This document shows, in pieces, positions 27,769-36,563 of a stretch of 64,000 bases of DNA. A program made the translations under genes and the position numbers. How positions within the stretch are numbered: the first letter of the stretch is position 1; each line of letters opens with the position of its first letter. Under the pieces are notes generated by a model that saw only the letters and a program-made list of their open reading frames with translations, had not been told where the DNA came from and did no database searches. The DNA comes from Candidatus Nitrotoga sp. 1052 (GTDB lineage Bacteria > Pseudomonadota > Gammaproteobacteria > Burkholderiales > Gallionellaceae), in contig NZ_CAKMHQ010000009.1 of the NCBI RefSeq assembly GCF_927312905.1, positions 1 to 64,000 on the forward strand, read 5' to 3'.

Positions 27769-27967
27769 GTTTGATAGGCAACAATGTGAAGGAGTGGTGT
27801 AGTTGTTCATGCATCCGACGAAGCAAAAACTGCTTAACAAATATTTAAGGGTGAGGGATCCGTGCGCATTATGAAATATTCGGGTTAAATTGGCGGAACG
27901 TTAATTTTGCATTTAACATATTTCGATATTTCGCCGAATTTCTTACCTATTTCACCAGGAGAATTGG

Positions 27968-29251
27968 ATGAAGATACTTCTTTTATCACTTGGGTTGGCG
28001 GCGATAATTTTCAATCTCTCTTTCGCTCTTGAGACGGCAAGCCTCAGCAATTATGAGGCTGCCGGAGGCAACGTACTGCGCGTTACCGAACCAGCCGCCC
28101 CTCTTACGCTAAAATCCGCTCTCGAATTAGCTTATGGCGCCAATGCAGCCCTGTCTACCGCTAAACGGGAACTCGAAGCAGTCGCTGGATCGATCCTTCA
28201 AGCTGGCCTTCGTCCGAACCCAAGAGTTGAAGCATTAATCGAGGATCCGCGACCCGAGAATCGTCTTACCGCAATATACGTAAGTCAGTCTTTAGAACTC
28301 GGCGGCAAACGGCCCGCGCGCATTGCCGCCGCCGAGCGGCGCCGTGATGTCGCCTCGGCAGAATTGAATGCCATGCGTGCAGAAATTCGCGCAGCCGTCA
28401 TGGTGGCTTTTTTTGATGTACTTGTGGCGCAAGAACGTTTTCTTTTAACGCAAGGGTTGGTCGAACTCTCGCAACGCGCAACCACTGCTGCCTCAAAACG
28501 AGTAACGGCTGGCAAGGTGTCCCCAGTCGAAGAGACCAAGGCACGTGTTGCTGAAGCGAGCGTTCGGGTCGAACTTAGTCAAGCGGCCACCAGCCTGAAA
28601 ATGGCACGTAAACGCCTCACGGCTATATGGGGAAATGCGACGCCTCGTTTCGAGCGAGCTGAGGGTCAGGTTGAAGCGCTACCTGCACTACCCGCGCTGA
28701 ATGATTTGACTGCCCGCTTGGCAAATTCACCCGGGTTGGCTCGCGCGCAGCTTGAAGTGAACCGCCGACAGGCACTGGTGGAAGTAGAACGCAGTCTTCG
28801 CATTCCGGACGTGACACTTAGTTTGGGTGGCAGACGCAACGTAGACATCAACCAAGCGCTTCTTGGCGTGTCACTGCCAATCCCGATCTTCAATCGCAAC
28901 CAAGGAAATATATTGGAGGCGTTACGCCGCACCGACAAGGCAAGGGACGAACTGTCTGGAACCGAGATCCGTCTCAATAATGAGATCGCTCAGGCGCTCG
29001 AACGTCTTAATGTTGCCCGTCAAGAAATTGAAGTTTTACAGCAAGAGATTCTCCCTGGTGCGCAAAGTGCCTACGATGCCGCGACCAAAGGTTACATTAT
29101 GGGTAAGTTCAGTTTCCTTGAAGTGCTCGACGCTCAGCGCACGCTGTTCCAAGCCAAATCTCAATACCTGCGCGCCTTGGCAGAAGCACATCGATCTGCT
29201 GCCGAAATCGAACGTGTTCTTGGCGAAGCGCCCGATATACCAACACTCTGA
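27968..29251 (+). CDS. czcC: Outer-membrane factor of metal RND efflux (CzcC-like)
   Basis: 427 residues. Signal peptide about 1-20, then two OEP/TolC-type helical repeats (LKSALELAYGANAALSTAKREL; PGLARAQLEVNRRQALVEVERS; SLPIPIFNRNQGNI). It forms the outer-membrane channel of a tripartite pump with the following two genes. A GGAG site lies before the ATG. It is first in a three-gene operon, 43 nt before czcB. Confidence 0.9.
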   Translation: MKILLLSLGLAAIIFNLSFALETASLSNYEAAGGNVLRVTEPAAPLTLKSALELAYGANAALSTAKRELEAVAGSILQAGLRPNPRVEALIEDPRPENRLTAIYVSQSLELGGKRPARIAAAERRRDVASAELNAMRAEIRAAVMVAFFDVLVAQERFLLTQGLVELSQRATTAASKRVTAGKVSPVEETKARVAEASVRVELSQAATSLKMARKRLTAIWGNATPRFERAEGQVEALPALPALNDLTARLANSPGLARAQLEVNRRQALVEVERSLRIPDVTLSLGGRRNVDINQALLGVSLPIPIFNRNQGNILEALRRTDKARDELSGTEIRLNNEIAQALERLNVARQEIEVLQQEILPGAQSAYDAATKGYIMGKFSFLEVLDAQRTLFQAKSQYLRALAEAHRSAAEIERVLGEAPDIPTL

Positions 29252-29294
29252 TAACCGTGGAAGCCAGTCGCCACAACGTCATAGGGAAATCGAC

Positions 29295-30827
29295 ATGAAC
29301 TTCAATCTGAACAAGAAGCAAACCATTTACATTGCCGTTGTTCTGGCGATCGGCATCGTACTCGCCATCCTGATACTCATCAGCCAAGGAGGCACAAAGC
29401 AGCAGCCGCACGAGGGGGATGGAAGCGGTCACGACAGACACTCGCACGACAGCCACTCACACAATAAACACTCAGAAGATGAACCGCAGAAAGGTCAACA
29501 CGGCGGAAAGCTATTCACGCAAAACGGCTATGGTGTTGAAATAACTATCTTCGAAGAGGGCGTGGAACCTGAGTTTCGCGTCTATACCTATAAGAACGGC
29601 AAACCGCTCGATCCTGCCACCAGCAAGGTTACAATCACCCTCGAACGCCTCGGTCGCAAGCCTCAGAAAATCACCTTCGTAAAGCAAAATGATTATCTAA
29701 AAGGCAATGCAGTAATTGCGGAGCCGCACTCTTTCAAAGTAACGGTCGACGCGCAATTCGGCAATAAGCCTTACTCGTTCACCTATGAGCAGATCGAAGC
29801 ACGCGTGAGCATGACCGATCAACAGGTCGAGCAAGGCGGCATCGAAATACTGACCTCTGGACCAGCGCGCATCAAGAGCACGTTGCAACTTATTGGTCAC
29901 ATCAGTTTCAACGAAGACCGGGTGGTGTATGTTGTACCGCGACTAGCCGGAGTGGTTGAATCGGTGAACGCGAATGCCGGTGACCAAGTGCGCAAAGGGC
30001 ATATCCTGGCAGTTATTTCCAGCCAAGCGCTGGCCGACCTGCGAAGCGAACTGCTGGCGGCGCAAAAACGGTTAAGCTTGGCGCGCACCACCTTCGAGCG
30101 CGAAAAAAGGTTGTGGGAAGAAAAAATTTCCGCCGAGCAGGACTACCTGCAAGCACGCAACGTCATGCATGAAGCCGAAATCATCACCCAGAGGGTAAAA
30201 CAGAAACTGGCTTCGCTCGGCGGCGCTCTGACGACCAGCAGCAATCTCACGCGCTATGAAATTCGCGCGCCAATCGATGGCATCGTGATGAAGAAGCAAA
30301 TTTCGGTCGGCCAAGTGCTCCAGGAGGATGCCAACATCTTTGTCGTGGCTGATTTGTCCACAGTTTGGGCGGTATTGACCATCTACGCCAAGGATCTGAA
30401 TACCGTGAAAGTCGGGCAGATGGCCACCGTCAAAGCGACTGCATTTGAATACCAGAGCAGTGGCCGCGTGGACCATCTTGGCGGATTGCTGGGCGAACAG
30501 ACTCGCACAGCAGAAGCACACATCATTCTGCCCAACCCCGAAGGCATCTGGCGACCCGGCATGCCAGTCAATATCGAACTGGTGGCTGATGAGATCGAGG
30601 TGCCGGTGGCAGTCTCCGCGGACGCCATTCAGACTGTGCGCGACTGGACGGCTGTCTTCGTCCGCTATGGCACCTTCTTCGAAGCGCACCCTCTCGAACT
30701 GGGACGTAGCGACGGCAAGTTTATTGAAGTGGTCAAGGGGTTAAGTGCAGGCGAGCGGTACGCCGCGAAGAACAGTTTCCTGATCAAGGCCGACTTGGGC
30801 AAAGCCGGCGCAAGCCATGAGCACTAG
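29295..30827 (+). CDS. czcB: Periplasmic adaptor of metal RND efflux (CzcB-like)
   Basis: 510 residues from the ATG at 29295; the frame is open much further upstream inside czcC but without reason to start there. An N-terminal membrane anchor (about 12-32) is followed by a His-rich segment about 40-70 that probably binds metal. Then come the beta-barrel, lipoyl and helical-hairpin parts of a membrane-fusion protein (YVVPRLAGVVESVNANAGDQVRKG; YEIRAPIDGIVMKKQISVGQ). It joins the inner pump to the outer channel. It is 9 nt before czcA. Confidence 0.92.
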   Translation: MNFNLNKKQTIYIAVVLAIGIVLAILILISQGGTKQQPHEGDGSGHDRHSHDSHSHNKHSEDEPQKGQHGGKLFTQNGYGVEITIFEEGVEPEFRVYTYKNGKPLDPATSKVTITLERLGRKPQKITFVKQNDYLKGNAVIAEPHSFKVTVDAQFGNKPYSFTYEQIEARVSMTDQQVEQGGIEILTSGPARIKSTLQLIGHISFNEDRVVYVVPRLAGVVESVNANAGDQVRKGHILAVISSQALADLRSELLAAQKRLSLARTTFEREKRLWEEKISAEQDYLQARNVMHEAEIITQRVKQKLASLGGALTTSSNLTRYEIRAPIDGIVMKKQISVGQVLQEDANIFVVADLSTVWAVLTIYAKDLNTVKVGQMATVKATAFEYQSSGRVDHLGGLLGEQTRTAEAHIILPNPEGIWRPGMPVNIELVADEIEVPVAVSADAIQTVRDWTAVFVRYGTFFEAHPLELGRSDGKFIEVVKGLSAGERYAAKNSFLIKADLGKAGASHEH

Positions 30828-30836
30828 GGGATCCTC

Positions 30837-33800
30837 ATGTTCGAAAAAATAATACGTTTTGCCATTGATCAGCGCTGGCTGGTGCTGGTGATGACACTCG
30901 GAATGGCAGTATTGGGTATCTTTAGTTATCAGAATTTGCCGATCGATGCCGTCCCCGATATTACTAATGTGCAAGTTCAAGTAAATACTGCAGCACCTGG
31001 GTATTCGCCGCTGGAATCCGAGCAGCGCATCACGTTTCCGATAGAAATCGTCATGGCCGGCCTTCCCAACCTGCAGCAGACCCGATCACTGTCGCGCTAT
31101 GGGTTGTCGCAAGTCACCGTGATTTTCAAGGACGGTACAGACATCTACTTCGCACGCCAGCTCGTCAACGAGCGCATCCAACAGGCCAAGGGCAAATTAC
31201 CGGCAGGTATCGAACCCAGCATGGGGCCAATCTCCACTGGCCTCGGGGAAATTTTCATGTGGACGGTCGAATCCAAGGAAGGTGCGCGCAAAGCTGATGG
31301 CTCACTCTATACTTCCACCGATCTGCGCGAAATCCAGGACTGGATCATCAAACCGCAGCTGCGCCATGTGCCCGGCGTGACCGAAATCAACAGCATTGGT
31401 GGTTACGTGAAGGAGTTTCAAGTCGCGCCGCTCCCGGACAAATTGGTGGCTTACAGTCTGACGCTGCAAGACCTGATTGTGGCGCTCGAACGTAACAATA
31501 ACAACGTCGGGGCTGGTTATATCGAAAAGCGCGGCGAGCAGTATCTGATCCGCGCGCCTGGTCAGATAGCCTCCATTGAAGACATCGGCAACATAATTGT
31601 TAGCAGCCAACAGGGCGTTCCTATCCGGATTCGAGAAGTGGCCGAAGTCGGCATCGGCAAAGAATTGCGCACCGGTGCCGCGACCGAGAATGGCCGCGAG
31701 GTGGTACTCGGCACCGTGTACATGCTGATCGGGCAGAACAGTCGAACAGTCTCCCAAGCCGTCGCCAAGCGCCTGGAAGAGATCAACCGCACGCTGCCAC
31801 AAGGCGTGGTAGCCAATGAAGTCTATAACCGCACGATTCTGATCGACAAGGCCATCAATACTGTTAAAAAAAATCTTATCGAAGGAGCGCTGCTAGTGAT
31901 TGCGATCCTATTTCTATTTCTCGGCAACATCCGCGCCGCCATTATTACTGCCTTGGTAATTCCGTTGGCTATGCTGTTCACCTTCACCGGCATGGTCTCT
32001 AACAAGGTCAGCGCCAACCTGATGAGCCTGGGGGCTCTGGACTTCGGCATTATCATCGACGGTGCCGTAGTGATTGTAGAGAACTGCATACGGCGGCTCG
32101 CCCATGCGCAAACCGTGGCGGGCCGGGCATTAACTCCCGATGAGCGCTTTCATGAGGTATTTGCAGCCTCCAAGGAAGCGCGTAGACCACTTTTGTTTGG
32201 CCAGCTAATTATCATGGTGGTATATCTGCCAATATTTGCACTCTCTGGAGTGGAAGGAAAGATGTTCCACCCGATGGCGTTTACTGTGGTGGCTGCTTTG
32301 CTGGGAGCCATGATTCTATCGGTCACGTTTATTCCTGCGGCGGTATCGGTGCTGATCGGCCACAAAATTAGCGAAAAAGAAAATCGATTGATGATCCTGG
32401 CCAAACGCGGCTACCAACCGATGCTTAGTTTTGCAATGCTTAACAAGCAGTTGGTGTTAATTGTAGCGATTGTCGCAGTGATACTTAGCGGCCTGCTTGC
32501 CACGCGCATGGGAAGCGAATTCGTGCCGAGCCTAAACGAAGGCGATATCGCACTGCATGCACTGCGCGTTCCCGGAACCAGCCTGTCACAGGCGATCGAA
32601 ATGCAAGCTGAACTGGAGCGAACAATCAAGCAGTTTCCCGAGGTCGACAGAATTTTCGCCAAGATGGGAACCGCCGAAATTGCCACTGACCCCATGCCAC
32701 CTAACGTCGCCGACAATTTCGTGATGATGAAAGCGCAAACAGAGTGGCCCGATCCAGGCCGTAGCAAAGCCGACCTGATCGATGCCATGCGGCAAGCGGT
32801 AACCAAAGTACCCGGCAACAACTATGAGTTCACCCAGCCGATCCAGATGCGGTTCAATGAGCTGTTATCTGGCGTTCGCAGCGACGTGGCCGTAAAGGTG
32901 TTCGGCGATGACATGGACGCAATGAACAAAACCGCCGATGAAATTTCAAACGTGCTGGCTAAGATTTCCGGCGCAACGGATGTCAAAGTTGAGCAAACCA
33001 CGGGTTTGCCAGTACTTACCATCAAGATAGATCGTGAGAAAACCGCTCGCTATGGCGTCAGTGTTGGGGATGTGCAGGATACGATTGCAATTGCGATGGG
33101 CGGCCAGAAAGCCGGAGTATTATTTCAGGGCGACCGCCGCTTCGACATTGTCGTGCGTCTGCCTGAGAAGTTACGGAGTGATATGGAGGCGCTCAAACGA
33201 TTGCCGATTCGTTTGCCTGATAATCAAGCCAATGACCGATTTCGCTCCAACTATTTGCAACTTGGTGACGTTGAACACTTTGGGACCGTTGGTCGCCCCC
33301 CATCTAACTATATACAACTGAGTGAAGTCGCGGTCATTGAGGTGGTGCCTGGACCGAACCAGATCAGTCGCGAGAACGGCAAACGTCGCGTAGTGGTAAC
33401 AACTAACGTAAGGGAACGGGATATTGGCTCGTTCGTCACAGCAGCCGAACAGGAGATTCAGCAGAAGGTCCCCATACCTACTGGTTATTGGACAACCTGG
33501 GGTGGCACCTTCGAGCAAATGCAATCAGCGGCAAAGCGTCTGCGAATTGTGGTTCCTGTCTCACTGCTGCTAGTATTTATGCTGTTGTTTGCAATGTTTA
33601 ATAACGTGAAGGATGGACTGCTGGTGTTCACCGGCGTGCCGTTTGCCTTGACCGGCGGGATACTGGCGCTGTGGCTGCGGGATATTCCGCTTTCTATTTC
33701 GGCGGGGATAGGCTTCATTGCGTTGTCAGGCGTTGCCGTGCTCAATGGCCTGGTGATGATCTCCTACATTCGATCTTTGCGCGATGAAGGCATGCATCTT

Positions 33801-34085
33801 GATGCAGCGATCCAGGAGGGGGCGCTCACCCGCTTGCGCCCAGTGCTGATGACCGCACTGGTGGCCTCTCTGGGCTTCGTGCCCATGGCGATCGCAATCG
33901 GCACTGGTGCCGAAGTGCAACGCCCGCTCGCGACGGTTGTGATTGGAGGTATTTTGTCATCAACTGCACTGACGTTGCTGGTCCTGCCTATTCTGTATCA
34001 ACTGGCACACCAGAAAGAAAGCGTTCGGCTACGGCATGAACATGACGAACCATTCCGCCCACACGATTTCAAAGGTACCAGCTAA
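30837..34085 (+). CDS. czcA: Heavy-metal RND efflux pump (CzcA-like)
   Basis: 1082 residues, the full length for the family, with twelve expected membrane segments in two halves and large periplasmic loops. The proton-relay segment DFGIIIDGAVVIVEN gives Asp402, Asp408 and Glu415. This DFG...DGA...EN pattern is that of the Czc/Cnr-type (zinc, cobalt, cadmium, nickel) branch rather than CusA-type copper/silver pumps. It exports divalent cations with proton exchange. A GGGG site precedes the start. No metal-sensing two-component system (czcRS type) is present beside it. Confidence 0.95.
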   Translation: MFEKIIRFAIDQRWLVLVMTLGMAVLGIFSYQNLPIDAVPDITNVQVQVNTAAPGYSPLESEQRITFPIEIVMAGLPNLQQTRSLSRYGLSQVTVIFKDGTDIYFARQLVNERIQQAKGKLPAGIEPSMGPISTGLGEIFMWTVESKEGARKADGSLYTSTDLREIQDWIIKPQLRHVPGVTEINSIGGYVKEFQVAPLPDKLVAYSLTLQDLIVALERNNNNVGAGYIEKRGEQYLIRAPGQIASIEDIGNIIVSSQQGVPIRIREVAEVGIGKELRTGAATENGREVVLGTVYMLIGQNSRTVSQAVAKRLEEINRTLPQGVVANEVYNRTILIDKAINTVKKNLIEGALLVIAILFLFLGNIRAAIITALVIPLAMLFTFTGMVSNKVSANLMSLGALDFGIIIDGAVVIVENCIRRLAHAQTVAGRALTPDERFHEVFAASKEARRPLLFGQLIIMVVYLPIFALSGVEGKMFHPMAFTVVAALLGAMILSVTFIPAAVSVLIGHKISEKENRLMILAKRGYQPMLSFAMLNKQLVLIVAIVAVILSGLLATRMGSEFVPSLNEGDIALHALRVPGTSLSQAIEMQAELERTIKQFPEVDRIFAKMGTAEIATDPMPPNVADNFVMMKAQTEWPDPGRSKADLIDAMRQAVTKVPGNNYEFTQPIQMRFNELLSGVRSDVAVKVFGDDMDAMNKTADEISNVLAKISGATDVKVEQTTGLPVLTIKIDREKTARYGVSVGDVQDTIAIAMGGQKAGVLFQGDRRFDIVVRLPEKLRSDMEALKRLPIRLPDNQANDRFRSNYLQLGDVEHFGTVGRPPSNYIQLSEVAVIEVVPGPNQISRENGKRRVVVTTNVRERDIGSFVTAAEQEIQQKVPIPTGYWTTWGGTFEQMQSAAKRLRIVVPVSLLLVFMLLFAMFNNVKDGLLVFTGVPFALTGGILALWLRDIPLSISAGIGFIALSGVAVLNGLVMISYIRSLRDEGMHLDAAIQEGALTRLRPVLMTALVASLGFVPMAIAIGTGAEVQRPLATVVIGGILSSTALTLLVLPILYQLAHQKESVRLRHEHDEPFRPHDFKGTS

Positions 34086-34160
34086 GATTTACAGCGTAGC
34101 GGATGTCACAGTGGGAAAAATCACGGGTTTGCAAATGCTAATCCCTAGATCGAGGAAACC

Positions 34161-34300
34161 GCTTGCCTTCGTCACCTTTTGCTTGCATCAGGGCTAACTG
34201 CACGAGATTAAAATAGCTGACAAATTTCCGTTAGCCAAGAATTAAGCATATTGCCTATTCTAATTTTATGATTGTCATCCTATTATGCAATTTATTGAAG
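34161..34300 (+). repeat. Promoter-region repeat, copy 2
   Basis: Resembles 27055-27190, with the same order of blocks: CTTGCCT, AAAATAGCTGA, CCAAGAATT, the operator-like site, then CCTATTAT as a -10-like box. It lies upstream of tonB-exbB-exbD. It suggests duplication of a whole promoter rather than chance similarity. Confidence 0.55.
34241..34259 (+). promoter_or_regulatory. Operator-like site 2 (tonB-exbBD operon)
   Basis: ATTAAGCATATTGCCTATT, related to the perfect palindrome AATAAGCAATTTGCTTATT at 36479-36497. It lies 22 nt before a TATTAT box and about 230 nt before the tonB start. Confidence 0.5.
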
Positions 34301-34369
34301 CTCAAATAACGCGATTAAAGTTAAAGAAAAAACTTGAAACCGCACAGTACTGAAGGTCGATAATTATTA

Positions 34370-34486
34370 ATGATCATCGTGAACATCCGCCGAAAGGGCA
34401 TGAAATTGATCAATGAATACCTGATGCATCGTTTGCTACTTGACTGGCAGACTCGCAAAGCTGCACCTCACTCGGTGCGGCGGTGA
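34370..34486 (+). CDS. Possible 38-residue leader ORF before tonB
   Basis: ATG at 34370 to TGA at 34484-34486, only 4 nt before the tonB ATG, which itself has a weak ribosome-binding site. The product is basic (MIIVNIRRKG...TRKAAPHSVRR) and matches nothing I know. It may serve translational coupling, or be chance. Confidence 0.3.
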   Translation: MIIVNIRRKGMKLINEYLMHRLLLDWQTRKAAPHSVRR

Positions 34487-34490
34487 ATAA

Positions 34491-35162
34491 ATGGCAACGA
34501 AACGCAAAACCGCCTCTTTGCCGGGGGTACTGTTTGTCCTTGCGCTTCACGGTGCATTGTTTTACATCCTATGGAGCCAGAAATTGATTCCACCACCGAA
34601 ACAGGTGGTAATGTTCGTTAACGTCATCGCCACACCTAAGCCGCAAGAAGAACCCAAGCCCGAGCCACCTCGCTCTACACCCAAGCCGGAACCTGTATTC
34701 CGACTTTCATCCAAGCCGCAACCAATAAAGCAGCCAAAACAGCAGCAATTGGTAGCTGAAGCACCGGTGCTTTCCCAAAGCGAACCTGTCGCGTCACCAC
34801 CACCGCATGAACCAGAACCAGAAAGAATAGAGGGTCCGGCAGCACCATCTGGGCCGATATCACTTGCGCCAGTCATGCTATCCTCTGAACTATCGCTCAC
34901 CTGTCCTAAATTGAGTGCGCCTTCCTACCCGCAACTCTCGCGCCAGCGTGGTGAAGAGGGCAAGGTGATGCTACGGGTAGAACTGGATGAAACCGGTCGC
35001 GTAAGCTTAGCGCAGGTAATTAATAGCAGCGGTTACAAACATCTCGACGAGGCTGCCCTGAGCGCAGTAAAAACCTGGCATTGCAATCCGCCCAGACGCA
35101 ACGGCCAGCCAGTTCGGGCAATCGCCATGCAACCATTTAACTTTATACTGCCAGGAGATTGA
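34491..35162 (+). CDS. tonB: TonB energy transducer
   Basis: 223 residues. An N-terminal membrane anchor is near 12-30, followed by a long Pro/Glu/Lys-rich spacer about 45-125 and a TonB C-terminal domain about 135-220 (YPQLSRQRGEEGKVMLRVELDETG, LDEAALSAVKTWHCNPP). It transmits the proton-motive force to outer-membrane receptors. It heads tonB-exbB-exbD and is likely dedicated to the receptor gene at 37150. Confidence 0.93.
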   Translation: MATKRKTASLPGVLFVLALHGALFYILWSQKLIPPPKQVVMFVNVIATPKPQEEPKPEPPRSTPKPEPVFRLSSKPQPIKQPKQQQLVAEAPVLSQSEPVASPPPHEPEPERIEGPAAPSGPISLAPVMLSSELSLTCPKLSAPSYPQLSRQRGEEGKVMLRVELDETGRVSLAQVINSSGYKHLDEAALSAVKTWHCNPPRRNGQPVRAIAMQPFNFILPGD

Positions 35163-35166
35163 ACTA

Positions 35167-35910
35167 ATGGAAAAAGGACTCGGTTTCTCACACTTTCTCT
35201 CCCAGGTCGATGATATCGGCATTGGCGTACTTGTACTATTGCTTGCGCTGTCAATGGCGAGTTGGTATCTCATATTCACCAAAACTATTGCCAATTTTCT
35301 GGCTGCGCGCCGCGCGGAGACTTTTCTCAAGCGCTTCTGGAACGCCAATTCTTTACAAGAGGTAAATGCGACCCTGACCGTCAATGCGATTGATAACGCC
35401 TTCGCGCAGCTCGCACAACTAGCGCTGGATGCCGCCCTCGAGTCGGAAACACGCGGTTTGAAGCACCTCGCAATTACTGGTGGCGGCACAAGCGAGTTCA
35501 TTACCCGCGTACTACGCAATAGCATCGAACAAGAAGCTGCGCGCGTTGAAAGTGGCCTTACAATGTTAGCCTCAGCTGGCTCGGCTGCACCCTTTATAGG
35601 TCTGTTCGGCACGGTTTTAGGTATCTATCACGCGCTGGTGCAAATCGGCATTTCCGGCCAAGGGACGCTGGACAAAGTGGCCGGCCCAGTAGGTGAGGCA
35701 CTAATAATGACGGCGTTGGGGTTGGCAGTGGCGATACCGGCAGTGTTGGCCTACAACGCATTTGTGCGGCGCAATCGTTTATGGCTGGCGCGCCTGGATG
35801 CCTTCGCTCATGACCTCTTCGCGCTCGTCACCGTCGGCGTCAAGTCCAATAGTTCTGCGGACGATGAGCATCCGTCGCATATGGTTGAACTCACTGAAAG
35901 GAGACCGTAA
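35167..35910 (+). CDS. exbB: ExbB/TolQ-family proton channel subunit
   Basis: 247 residues with three membrane segments (about 17-37, 135-158, 170-195). The MotA/TolQ/ExbB proton-channel domain is evident from APFIGLFGTVLGIYHAL and GPVGEALIMTALGLAVAIPAVLAYN. With ExbD it uses the proton gradient to energise TonB. It begins 4 nt after tonB and overlaps exbD by one base. Confidence 0.95.
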   Translation: MEKGLGFSHFLSQVDDIGIGVLVLLLALSMASWYLIFTKTIANFLAARRAETFLKRFWNANSLQEVNATLTVNAIDNAFAQLAQLALDAALESETRGLKHLAITGGGTSEFITRVLRNSIEQEAARVESGLTMLASAGSAAPFIGLFGTVLGIYHALVQIGISGQGTLDKVAGPVGEALIMTALGLAVAIPAVLAYNAFVRRNRLWLARLDAFAHDLFALVTVGVKSNSSADDEHPSHMVELTERRP

Positions 35911-36323
35911 TGGCATTTGGCAACTTGAGCAGTAATCGTCAAACACCCTTGGCCGATATCAATGTAGTGCCGCTGGTGGACGTAATGTTAGTGCTACTGG
36001 TGATCTTCATAATTACTGCACCGTTGCTCACGAATGCAGTGAAGATCGAATTGCCTAAGGCGTCTAGCACCCCGAATATAACGCAATCGGAGCATATCGA
36101 ATTTGGCATTCGCGAAGATGCCAGTTTATTTTGGAACGGTGAGCCTGTCGCACTGGACCAATTAACACTGCGATTTGCCGCGTCGGTAACTCAGAATCCT
36201 AATACCGAGCTGCATATCCTTGCCGACAAGCATGTTCATTACGAAAATGTAGCGAAGGTAATGTCGATTGCGGCGAAAGCCGGGGTGGTGCGTATAGGAT
36301 TCATTACCGATCCATCGCCTTAG
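35910..36323 (+). CDS. exbD: ExbD/TolR-family transport protein
   Basis: 137 residues. A single N-terminal membrane segment (about 20-42) has the conserved Asp in INVVPLVDVMLVLLVIFIIT, followed by a periplasmic ExbD domain (LHILADKHVHYENVAKVMSIAAKAG). It is the partner of ExbB. The start overlaps the exbB stop (TAATG). Confidence 0.95.
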   Translation: MAFGNLSSNRQTPLADINVVPLVDVMLVLLVIFIITAPLLTNAVKIELPKASSTPNITQSEHIEFGIREDASLFWNGEPVALDQLTLRFAASVTQNPNTELHILADKHVHYENVAKVMSIAAKAGVVRIGFITDPSP

Positions 36324-36478
36324 TAACTTTTAGCGGCTCTGGTGCACACTTTGCCATGAGATATTTTTTCAGCGTACCTTAAATTCTCCATAAGTGGTTT
36401 GGACGGATCCTCACCGACCTGAACAGTATTACGTTCGATACATCGATATTGAGTTATTACGGTTTTTCCTAAAATAAA

Positions 36479-36497
36479 AATAAGCAATTTGCTTATT
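36479..36497 (+). promoter_or_regulatory. Operator-like site 3 (receptor operon), perfect palindrome
   Basis: AATAAGCAATTTGCTTATT, a perfect 9-1-9 inverted repeat. It is followed by CTACTATACG, a -10-like sequence, at about the same distance as in the two related sites at 27132 and 34241. It is the best copy of the set and so the reference for the motif. Confidence 0.6.
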
Positions 36498-36563
36498 CAC
36501 ATCATATAACGATCTCTCTACTATACGATTTACACCAGCGTATTTAAGCTCAAGGAGGCACAA

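Noticed and set aside
34359-34379. Possible Fur box (GATAATTATTAATGATCAT) before tonB
   Set aside because: Only the first hexamer matches the 19-bp Fur consensus well; later positions fail, and the separate palindrome at 34241 has better support.
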